From an uncultured Lachnospiraceae bacterium (GTDB lineage: Bacteria; Bacillota; Clostridia; Lachnospirales; Lachnospiraceae), in NCBI GenBank assembly GCA_910589105.1, contig CAJUST010000025.1:1-34029 (forward strand): a stretch of 34,029 nucleotides of DNA, given 5' to 3'. Both the position numbers and the translations under genes were made by a program. This document shows positions 23,196 to 30,700 of this stretch, piece after piece. Within the stretch, counting starts at the first letter, position 1, and every line of letters starts with the position of its first letter. A model generated the notes under the pieces. It had not been told where the DNA came from and did not search any database. It saw only the letters and a program-made list of their open reading frames with translations.

Positions 23196-24527
23196 CTACG
23201 TCAGATTTCTCACCCAGCGGTATTCCTTATAATGCTTGTATACGACGGGAAGTTTCACGATTTCATCTAAATTTAAGACGAAATAGACGGCAAGCACAGG
23301 CATATTCAACACAAACGCGGCAATCAGCCCCATAGGCACTGTTACGCACCACAATGTCACTGTGTCACAAATTAAGCCAAAACGGGTATCTCCGCCCGCG
23401 CTGAAAATCCCGCCGATTGTCGTTGAATTAATGGATTTGCCAATCAGATAATAGGAACTGATAAAAAACATCCATTTTAAATATTCCGCCGCCTGATTGC
23501 TTAACGAAACGAAATTTAGGATAAACGGCGAGAACGCTAAGAGGATAATTCCGGCCGCCACTCCTCCGGCAATAGAGAGACGGCAAAGCTTTCCGCCATA
23601 TTCCTTTGCCTTTGACAGCTTTCCCGCTCCCAGCTCATTTCCGACAAGAATGCTCCCGCCATTTGCAATCCCGATACAAAAACAGACAATCAGGTTTTTT
23701 ACAATATTGGCAATGGAATTTGCCGCTACGGCGTCGCTTCCCATATGCCCCATAACGACGGAATACATGGTAAAGCCACAGCCCCATGCAAGCTGGTTTC
23801 CTAAAATCGGCAGAGAATATTTCCAGTATGTTTTTTCTAATTCACGGTCAGCATGGAGAAAAAACTTCATCTTGAAACGGATTCTGCCTTCCTTACAGGA
23901 TTCCAAAAGCGCCCAGATCATTTCAAAGCCCCTCGCAATCCCCGTTGCATAAGCGGCTCCGGCAATTCCCATAGCCGGAATTTTCCAAAACCCGAAAATA
24001 AACGCCACATTTAACACAATATTAATGACAACAGCCGTTGAGCTGATTATGCTGCTTTTCACGGCAAACCCGCTGTTTTTCATAATGCAGAGATAAATCT
24101 GGGATACGCCGCAGAACAAAAAGGAAACGGCAGACGCCTGAAGATATATTACGCCGCCGCTCACCAGCTTGGGCGAAGATGTAAAAAAGCGCATAACCTG
24201 ACTGGGGAAAAACAGCGCGCCGGAAAAAAACAAAAGAGAAACCAAAAGAGACGCCCGCAACACAAACGCTAACGCCTTTTCCACCGCTTTGCGATTCCCT
24301 TTTCCCCAATATTGGGCGGCGATCATGCTGGTTCCCATGGAAAAAGCCGATAAAAACAGATTAAACACAAACATTGCCTGTCCGGCAAGTGAAACGGCGG
24401 ATAACGCGTCTTGGCTTAACATTCCAAGCATCACGGCGTCCGATGCGCTGACTAAGGACAGCATAAACTGCTGAAATGCAATCGGCAGTACGAGCCACAC
24501 TAATTTTTTATAAAATTCTTTCTTCAT
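23196..24527 (-). CDS. MATE family multidrug/Na+ antiporter-type efflux protein
   Basis: This polytopic inner-membrane exporter of 443 residues has about twelve hydrophobic spans. The family signatures are clear: KKLVWLVLPIAFQQFMLSLV at the start, DAVMLGMLSQDALSAVSLAGQ, SMGTSMIAAQYWGKGNRKAV, and the second-half equivalent GNQLAWGCGFTMYSVVMGHM. MATE proteins expel organic cations and other toxic compounds using Na+ or H+ gradients; the substrate cannot be told. AGGAG lies 7 bases before the ATG. The gene is transcribed away from an AraC-type regulator with a 130-base shared gap, so that regulator probably controls it. A TATACT element (24566-24571) with a poor -35 fits an activator-dependent promoter. 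Confidence 0.93.
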   Translation of the reverse strand: MKKEFYKKLVWLVLPIAFQQFMLSLVSASDAVMLGMLSQDALSAVSLAGQAMFVFNLFLSAFSMGTSMIAAQYWGKGNRKAVEKALAFVLRASLLVSLLFFSGALFFPSQVMRFFTSSPKLVSGGVIYLQASAVSFLFCGVSQIYLCIMKNSGFAVKSSIISSTAVVINIVLNVAFIFGFWKIPAMGIAGAAYATGIARGFEMIWALLESCKEGRIRFKMKFFLHADRELEKTYWKYSLPILGNQLAWGCGFTMYSVVMGHMGSDAVAANSIANIVKNLIVCFCIGIANGGSILVGNELGAGKLSKAKEYGGKLCRLSIAGGVAAGIILLAFSPFILNFVSLSNQAAEYLKWMFFISSYYLIGKSINSTTIGGIFSAGGDTRFGLICDTVTLWCVTVPMGLIAAFVLNMPVLAVYFVLNLDEIVKLPVVYKHYKEYRWVRNLT

Positions 24528-24584
24528 ATTTTGTCTCCTCTCTCCACTTATTTAGAACAAAAACAAGTATAGCGCCAAATTCTC

Positions 24585-24614
24585 TTGATTTTTAGAATTA
24601 TTCTGCCATATAAT
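24585..24614 (+). promoter_or_regulatory. Promoter of the AraC-type regulator gene
   Basis: TTGATT (24585-24590) and a perfect TATAAT (24609-24614) are 18 bases apart, about 44 bases before the ATG. The divergent MATE gene has a TATACT (24566-24571, minus strand) without a recognisable -35, so the two promoters overlap back to back. Confidence 0.65.
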
Positions 24615-24657
24615 AGTACAAAACTTCCAAAATAAGAAAAATAGGAGAACTGCATCT

Positions 24658-25536
24658 ATGATTTCACGATCCGGCTGTATGACAGATAAACAGAAAAAAG
24701 AACTAAAAGACCATGGCTCCGCCGCTTTTCCTTTGGCCTGCTACCAAAATGACGCAGACGCCCTCCCCGTCCCTTGGCACTGGCATGATGAAATAGAGCT
24801 GGTTCAAATTGCAAAAGGCAAAGCATTTATCCATTTCGGCGATCTGTCTTATGAAATTTCGGAAGGAAACGGCTGTTTTATTAATGCAGGCGCGCTCCAC
24901 GCCGTGGAGACATGCCACAATGAAAGTATGGAAGAACATTGCATTGTCTTCCACCCACGCTTAGTTGGCGGCAGCGTGGACAGCGTATTCTGGCAGAAAT
25001 ACATACAGCCAATTATTTCTGACCGCTCTTTTTGCGGAACGCTTTTAGAACAGCGCATCCCTTGGCAAAAAGAAATCCTTTCCCATATCCACACGGCTTT
25101 TAAAGTCTGCGAAACGGAACAGGCCGCCTATGAACTAACCGCCCGAAATGAGCTTTCAGAGCTTATTGCCGTCCTTTCGAAACAGCCCTTCCAAAAAAAG
25201 AGCATTTCAAAAAAAGCCCTGCGCCAAAATGAGCGTATGAAACAAATGCTCTCGTTTATCCAACAGCATTTTGGGGAAACTGTTTCAATCCGGCAGATTG
25301 CGGCAAGCGCATCCATCAGCGAAAGCGAATGTATGCGGTGTTTTCACCAGACAATCCATACAACCCCGATTGCTTACCTGAAAAACTACCGGCTTCAATT
25401 CGCCGCCGATCTACTGAAAAACACAGATTTGCCGGTTGCCGTAATAGCAAGCCAATGCGGATTTCAGGAAATGAGTTATTTTGCCCGCTCATTCCGTAAA
25501 GTATACCAATGCGCGCCGTCCCAATACCGGAACTAA
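24658..25536 (+). CDS. AraC-family transcriptional regulator with cupin sensor domain
   Basis: This regulator has 292 residues. The N-terminal part is a cupin-type ligand domain starting near residue 25, with WHWHDEIELVQIAKG (40-54) and a GDLSYEISEGNGCFIN turn. The C-terminal part (195-292) has two helix-turn-helix motifs, ending with the AraC signature IASQCGFQEMSYFARSFRKVYQCAPSQYR. The cupin type usually senses small metabolites or sugars. AGGAG (24643-24647) lies 10 bases before the ATG; a second in-frame ATG at 24679 has no better site. It is divergent from the MATE exporter gene, its most likely target. Confidence 0.93.
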   Translation: MISRSGCMTDKQKKELKDHGSAAFPLACYQNDADALPVPWHWHDEIELVQIAKGKAFIHFGDLSYEISEGNGCFINAGALHAVETCHNESMEEHCIVFHPRLVGGSVDSVFWQKYIQPIISDRSFCGTLLEQRIPWQKEILSHIHTAFKVCETEQAAYELTARNELSELIAVLSKQPFQKKSISKKALRQNERMKQMLSFIQQHFGETVSIRQIAASASISESECMRCFHQTIHTTPIAYLKNYRLQFAADLLKNTDLPVAVIASQCGFQEMSYFARSFRKVYQCAPSQYRN

Positions 25537-25560
25537 ATGCTGCATACAGACTTATTTACA

Positions 25561-25587
25561 AACAAAAAATGCCGCCTGATAGGCGGC
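25561..25587 (-). terminator. Terminator of the HPr-like gene
   Basis: GCCGCCT (25571-25577) and AGGCGGC (25581-25587) form a perfect 7-bp stem with a 3-base loop. Read on the minus strand a T-run follows. On the plus strand the tail is less T-rich, so it may end the araC transcript only weakly. Confidence 0.85.
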
Positions 25588-25612
25588 TGGCTGTTTGTGT
25601 CTGGTTTTCTCA

Positions 25613-25840
25613 CTAAGCGACTGCATAATTCTTTAACATAGACTCAAATTTTGCGTTTTCCCCAAAATACTGTACTTTCAGCTCTTTGCGTAACCCAAGC
25701 CCAAGCACTCCAAGGAATGATTTTGCATCAATGTAAATATGGTCATATGTGATGTCAATTTCAAAATCACACTGCCCTGCCGCATTCACAAAGTTTTCTA
25801 CATCCTCTGAATTTTTAAATTTCACTTTCTGTTCTCTCAT
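25613..25840 (-). CDS. HPr-like protein lacking the phosphorylatable histidine motif
   Basis: This soluble protein of 75 residues has the HPr fold signature: MREQKVKFKNSEDVENFVN at the start, then TYDHIYIDAKSFLGVLGLGL, matching the DAKSxxGV helix that holds regulatory Ser46 in HPr, and a final LKVQYFGENAKFESML. The GLHARPA motif with the PTS-accepting His15 is absent, so it cannot be an ordinary phosphocarrier. It may be a regulator of the Crh/HPr type or have another role. I chose the ATG at 25840, with AAAGGA 9 bases upstream; an ATG at 25846 is also possible. A frame reaching 25924 lacks a ribosome site and would run into the promoter. Confidence 0.8.
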   Translation of the reverse strand: MREQKVKFKNSEDVENFVNAAGQCDFEIDITYDHIYIDAKSFLGVLGLGLRKELKVQYFGENAKFESMLKNYAVA

Positions 25841-25906
25841 CGTCATCAATCCTTTCCAAAAATTTCTCAAACTTCTTACACAATTAGTTTCTCTGATTTC
25901 TGTGAG

Positions 25907-25935
25907 ATTATGCCATCTACACATAATTTTGTCAA
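25907..25935 (-). promoter_or_regulatory. Promoter of the HPr-like gene
   Basis: On the minus strand TTGACA (25930-25935) and CATAAT (25907-25912) are separated by 17 bases. The start codon is about 60 bases downstream. This fixes the gene start well inside the longer reading frame. Confidence 0.75.
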
Positions 25936-26133
25936 GAAATAAAATAGAAACCCAATCCCGAAAAGTTCGTTAATTTATACCTTTTTTATCCATGTTCTGC
26001 CTGTGATTTTTTACCAAAAAGGGAATATATTTCGAATTGTAGGCTTTTATTCATACAATTTCTTTAGGCGCTTTTTTCCTATCTTTGTTTAATTCCCATT
26101 TAAAATTGTGAAACATCTATAAAAATCATTTGA

Positions 26134-26165
26134 TTGTAAACCATTTTCAAAAATAGGGTTGATAA
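26134..26165 (+). promoter_or_regulatory. BirA-type biotin operator upstream of bioY
   Basis: TTGTAAACC (26134-26142) and GGTTGATAA (26157-26165) form a dyad with a 14-base spacer. This matches the known biotin repressor site of Firmicutes, of the form TTGTAAACC-N14-16-GGTTTACAA, with two mismatches in the right arm. The right arm overlaps the -35 element, so binding would block transcription when biotin is plentiful. Confidence 0.75.
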
Positions 26166-26187
26166 TTTACTTAAAATAGCCTAAAAT
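26159..26187 (+). promoter_or_regulatory. Promoter of bioY
   Basis: TTGATA (26159-26164) and TAAAAT (26182-26187) are separated by 17 bases. The start codon lies about 32 bases downstream, after an AAAGGAG ribosome binding site. The -35 element is inside the BirA-type operator. Confidence 0.7.
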
Positions 26188-26219
26188 CAAGAAAAACACC
26201 CAAAAGGAGACAAAAAACA

Positions 26220-26786
26220 ATGGAAACAAACACGAAAAAAACTATGCTTTCAATCCGGCAAATGGCCATTATCGCCCTAATGACTGCCTTAACCTGTATA
26301 TTAGCGCCCATGTCGGTTCCGATTGGCGCTGTGCCGATTTCACTGACAAATTTTGTAGTTTACCTTGCGGTTTATTTGCTTGGCGCAAAACTTGGGACGG
26401 TCAGCTATTGCATCTATCTTCTAATTGGGCTGTGTGGGCTTCCGGTGTTTTCCGCATATTCCGGAGGACCGGCAAAACTTCTTGGGCCAACAGGGGGATA
26501 TTTAATCGGATTTATTTTGATGGCGGCTCTTTCCGGCATTTTTATTGAAAAATCCCATGCAAAAGCCGGACTTTCCATACTAGGCATGGGAATCGGGACT
26601 GCCGCCGCGTACCTGTTTGGAACAGTCTGGTTTCTCATTCAGGCAAAATGCTCCCTTTGGTATGCCCTGACGGTCTGTGTATTTCCATTTTTAATCGGAG
26701 ACGGCATAAAAATACTAATCGCCGCTAAAATCGGCCCTATGATAAGAAGGACGCTTCAGACGGCGAATTTATTGGAGCAATCGTAA
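26220..26786 (+). CDS. bioY: Biotin transporter BioY (ECF S component)
   Basis: This integral membrane protein of 188 residues binds and imports biotin, alone or with the shared ECF energy module. The family pattern is clear: IGAVPISLTNFVVYLAVYLLG (35-55), then LIGLCGLPVFSAYSGGPAKL and LLGPTGGYLIGF (88-98). About six hydrophobic spans are present. The length is normal. AAAGGAG precedes the ATG by about 10 bases. It is a single gene with its own promoter; no EcfA or EcfT genes are adjacent, so it would use a distant module. A biotin-repressor operator overlaps the promoter, which supports both the name and the substrate. Confidence 0.96.
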   Translation: METNTKKTMLSIRQMAIIALMTALTCILAPMSVPIGAVPISLTNFVVYLAVYLLGAKLGTVSYCIYLLIGLCGLPVFSAYSGGPAKLLGPTGGYLIGFILMAALSGIFIEKSHAKAGLSILGMGIGTAAAYLFGTVWFLIQAKCSLWYALTVCVFPFLIGDGIKILIAAKIGPMIRRTLQTANLLEQS

Positions 26787-26813
26787 CCAAAGAGACGCTT
26801 TCCAGAACTTAAG

Positions 26814-26849
26814 CAGGGCGGCGGCAAATTTCTTTTTGCCGCCGCCCTG
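26814..26849. terminator. Strong GC-rich hairpin between bioY and a converging microprotein gene
   Basis: CAGGGCGGCGGCAAA (26814-26828) pairs perfectly over 15 bp with its complement (26835-26849), leaving a 6-base loop. Neither side has a clean T-run after the stem. It probably ends transcription from both directions by stem strength, or it stabilises the two 3' ends. Confidence 0.6.
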
Positions 26850-26851
26850 TT

Positions 26852-26971
26852 CTAACGTTCATCTGTATTGTCTTTTTTCTTTTTGTTTTTACTCCACCAT
26901 GTGCCTGCCAATGAACAGCTCCCACCTAAAATAAACAAAATAAAAATAATTAGTTCCCAAAAATCTTTCAT
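26852..26971 (-). CDS. Small membrane protein, 39 aa, unknown function
   Basis: I do not recognise this protein. It starts MKDFWELIIFILFILGGSCS, has one hydrophobic span (about 4-22), and ends with a lysine-rich cytoplasmic-type tail (WWSKNKKKKDNTDER). AAGGGG lies 9 bases before the ATG. A promoter with TTGACA sits about 60 bases further upstream, and the strong hairpin follows the stop codon by 2 bases. This is a complete transcription unit, which makes it more convincing than chance. The layout resembles that of the 35-residue protein at the left end of the window. Possible roles include a membrane regulator, a toxin or a modulator of a transporter, but nothing in the sequence decides. Confidence 0.55.
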   Translation of the reverse strand: MKDFWELIIFILFILGGSCSLAGTWWSKNKKKKDNTDER

Positions 26972-27029
26972 AACTAATTTCCCCTTTCCTTTACCAGCTA
27001 AAGTTAAAATGTAAAATTATTCCTTAAAA

Positions 27030-27058
27030 AAAATAACTTCATTCTTTCTAAATGTCAA
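27030..27058 (-). promoter_or_regulatory. Promoter of the 39-residue microprotein gene
   Basis: On the minus strand a perfect TTGACA (27053-27058) and TATTTT (27030-27035) are separated by 17 bases. About 58 bases of leader precede the ATG at 26971. Confidence 0.6.
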
Positions 27059-27075
27059 CTATTTCATATTTTTTA

Positions 27076-27116
27076 GATTAAAAATATTGCTTGTCTTTTC
27101 ATGGACAAGCAATATT
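27076..27116 (-). terminator. Terminator downstream of the giant secreted protein gene
   Basis: AATATTGCTTGTC (27083-27095) and GACAAGCAATATT (27104-27116) form a perfect 13-bp stem with an 8-base loop, followed on the minus strand by TTTTAATC. It would end the giant gene's transcript after a 3' untranslated region of about 215 bases. I see no gene in 27117-27329. Confidence 0.75.
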
Positions 27117-27329
27117 AATTTTGATTATTGAATTTTTTTGTATATCAGCTTTGACTTTATTGTTATTTCGTAAATTTGAGTATACCATATGTCTTATATT
27201 TTGTCGAATGCAGATTCTATAAATATAGAAATAAAAAAGCGGGATTCCATGACCTGTTACGCACAGTTCCATAATGTTTGTTTTTGCCTTTGATTCTTTG
27301 GCTGCCTGCTTTTTCCCGTACATAAACAT

Positions 27330-27737
27330 TTACTCAGGATACCTCGTTAAAACATAAGTCCCTGTATTTTCAATTTCCGTAAAGGGGATTTCCCTTTCCC
27401 AATGAACAGACGAATTATAATTCCCTTCTGCCACTATAACGCCATTCTCCTGAACTTCTAATACGATGACGGAATGGGCGTCGTTATCCATACGGACAAT
27501 ATCCCCAACACAGATATTTGAAAAATCTTCATGCCGGCGCGCCGGCAGACTGCCAAACGCCGCGTCGCTAAGCGCAAAAGCAAATCCTGTGCATCCATAG
27601 CCCCCACTGAACATGCCGCCATTCCAAGCGTAATAATTGTCGTTCGTCCACGTCATTCCTTCCGGATACTCCGATTTCATTGCAATCATGTCTGCATAAA
27701 TCTGCTCTGCCGTTAAGTCAGGGCTTTCCGTTTGCAT
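27330..27737 (-). other. C-terminal Cys-His-Asn domain of the giant protein
   Basis: This segment encodes residues 2048-2182, after the last repeat. It opens with a helix (LTAEQIYADMIAMKSEYPEG), then WTNDNYYAWNGG, GGYGCTGFAFALSDAAFG with Cys2096, GDIVRMDNDAHSVIVLEV with His2135, and VIVAEGNYNSSVHW with Asn2153. The order Cys, GD, His-(S/V)-V-I-V, then Glu/Asn matches the papain-like CHAP/NlpC arrangement of peptidoglycan amidases and endopeptidases. The match is to pattern only; actual activity is inference. Confidence 0.55.
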
Positions 27738-30700
27738 CGGCGCATAAGCGATGACATAAACCCGCGTTGCCCCATTTGCCGCCGTGACTGTCACACGGTC
27801 TGTATAGTAAAAATTATCCGACACATAATTTTCTTCTTCGTCAAAATAGGAATGGTATCTGGATTCCGCAGTATAATGCCAGCCTTCATCTCCTTTATGC
27901 GCTGTACTGCGGACAACGCTTCCTTCCGGAAGGCTTAATTCATAACTGCTTCCCAGTTCTTTCTGGCTGCCTTTCACATAAATGACATAAACCGTTTCCT
28001 CTGAAACGTCCCCTTCTCCTGTAGCGTCCACAGATAAAAGAGCCTGCTCTCCTGTTGTATTGGCATAGATATAATCATTGTTTGCATCCGTAATTTTGCT
28101 TATCTTAACTCCGCTTATATCCTGCGCATAAGCAATCAGATAAATGCGTTCCGCTCCGTTTTCCGCTGTAATTGCAACACGATCCGCATAATAGTATGTA
28201 TTAAGAACGTACCTGCCTTCCTCGTCATATTCATATTTGTCTACGGAATCTCCATAATGCCAGCCGGCGTCCCCTTTATGCATCACGCTTTTGATACTGC
28301 CGCCGTTTGGCATAAGCAATTCATAACTGCTTCCTAATTCTTTTTGGCTGCCTGTCACATAAATCAGATAGACCGGCTCCAACTGTGCCTTGCCATCGGA
28401 ACCTTCTTCCGGAGGAATTGAAAAATCAGTGGCATTTACAGAAATATCCGTTTTTATATAGTCATTCTTTGCATCTGTAATCCCACTCACAACAGCTCCT
28501 TGGCTTTCTTGCGCATAGGCAATCACATAAATCCGCTCTGCGCCATTCGCCGCCGTCACTACAACGCGGTCCGTAAACACATACCTGTCTGAGATCACAT
28601 TGCCAGTTCCATCACCAAATGTATAACCCGTGGATTCCCCTCTATAATTCCAAGCGGCGTCTCCCTTATGCGTTGTGCTTATGACGCTTCCTTTCGGAAC
28701 GTTTAGCTGATAGCTGGTTCCCAATTCTTTCTTGTCTCCATATACATAAATCAGATAGACAAGTTCGGATGCATCCTCTCCTTCTGGCGGATTTAACTCC
28801 ATACTGTAAGCGCTTCCATTAATAAACGTATGATAATAGTTATTTTCTTCATCTTCAATTTTACTTATGACTGCGCCGCTCTTATCCTGCGCATAAGCAA
28901 TCACATAAACACGCTCCGCCCCATTTGCCGCTGTAACCGTAACACGATCCATAAGAGCATATGTATCTAAAACATAATTTCCATTTCCGTCAAATTGGGA
29001 ATATTCCAAAAATTCTTCCCTATACTTCCAGCCGGAATCCGCTTTATGCATCGTATCTGTTATGCTGCTGCCATTAGAAACGTGAAGCTGATAGCCATTC
29101 CCTAACTCCTTATTATCTCCTTTTACATAAATTACATACGCGTTTTCTCCGCTGATCCCATTTTCTCCCGTCTCTTTAAAATAAAAATATCTTTCGCTTT
29201 CTAAAATATCAGCTTTTAAGTTTTGATTGGAAGCATCCGTGATCCCATTGATTGCCGCTTTGCTGTCGTCCTGCCGGTAAGCGGCCAGATACAATGCCTT
29301 GTTTGTCCCATCGCTCACTTCGATTTTAGCCGCGTACTCCGCCGCATACTGCCAGTCTTCTCCGGCATAAAGAATCGTGGCGGACGCGTTTTCCGGAACA
29401 TACACTTCCAAATCTTTCGGGCACTCTTTTAAATCGCCAACTAATTCCACCCTATAATACTTCTCGCCTGTCTGGCTCGCCACAGACAAACTATCCGCGA
29501 TCGTAACCGAGGACAACCCCTGTTTGCTTACGATATTTTTAATTTTTATGCTGCTGGCGTCCTGACTGTAATTAACGTAATAGGAAACCGATTTTCCCGT
29601 AGCATCCTCTGTCACAGTAATTTTCCCATTTCCATAATAAGATGGGTCATTCTCATCGTAAACAGCCGTATACCCCGGATCTGTGGCAATTTCTAAAGAG
29701 TCCGCTCCTCCAAGCACCGCATCGCTTCCTATGATATAGATCGTATTGCTATAATAGATCCAAACTTTCTTTAACGTATTTGTCTTACTAGAAATACTGC
29801 GGATATTGCAGATCGTGTTGTTCGAAACATTTGATTTCCGGTACATCACATAATAAATCCGCTCTTTCCCACTTGACGCGGTAACAGTAATTTTTGCCTG
29901 CGACGTTGTATCCCAGCTTTCCGATCCTGACACATATTCAACTTTTGCGGAAGCTCCCGTCCTTGTATGCACAGAAAGACTGTTGCCAAGCTCTGAATTC
30001 ATGCCGCTTAATGAGATATTGTAGTATGTCCCTGAAGAAGTCGTTACAGCGTTTTCTGTATATGACGTATACATATTGTTGGGATCATAGATTCCAATGA
30101 TTTCCGCATCGGAAGTGTCCATATAATAATAGATATAGTAAACCTGTCTTGCCCCATTCGGATGCGTGACAGTCAAAACTTTTACAGGCGCAGAATCATA
30201 ATAGCTCTCACCATCTGGATTAAAATCAGATAATTCATAAGACGCCCCTTCCGACACTTCCGCCTTCCAGCTTTCTCCCATTTCCGGATTTTCGCCCGTC
30301 ACGCGGTAGTGTTTTACGCTATCTTCCACATACCAACTATCATAATTTGTCACTTCCTGACTGACAATCTGGTTTTCCGTGTCCGTAATCCGAACTAACT
30401 CTGCCCCAAACGGCTTGTAAGAAATCGGATAATCCCTTGTTTCCTCTGTTCCTTCTTTCTGCAAATGCAAAACGAGATCGATATTTTCGCCATACTCCCA
30501 TTCACCGTCAATTGCGTCCGTCCTGTATTCTTTCGAAGAAATGGAAATTCCCTCCAAAAGGCTGATATTTAGGTTCCTTCCTATATCAGCATTCATGCCT
30601 CCGGTATATCCCCTGTCCAGATCTATTCTCCTATTCCACTTTATATTATCCGGATCTTGGATATCGTTGACCCATTGTTCCGTTTCCGTTTCTTTTACAT

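Larger units (their letters stand above)
25936..26219. other. Intergenic region upstream of bioY
   Basis: This AT-rich stretch holds the bioY promoter and operator in its last 90 bases. A 7-bp dyad AATTGTA (26035-26041)/TACAATT (26054-26060) lies further upstream. I see no convincing gene in it. Confidence 0.5.

Noticed and set aside
25841..25924. N-terminal extension of the HPr-like protein
   Set aside because: It has no ribosome binding site, and its start lies within a few bases of the -10 element of a good promoter, so the extension would hardly be transcribed.
27099..27329. 76-codon leftward frame right after the giant protein stop
   Set aside because: It lacks a ribosome binding site, has no recognisable domain, and its 3' end runs into the 13-bp terminator hairpin. 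It is best seen as chance reading of the 3' untranslated region.
27738..29264. Possible CRISPR or DNA repeat array
   Set aside because: The repeats are about 375-390 bases long, in frame, and diverged as protein repeats. There are no short identical direct repeats with unique spacers.
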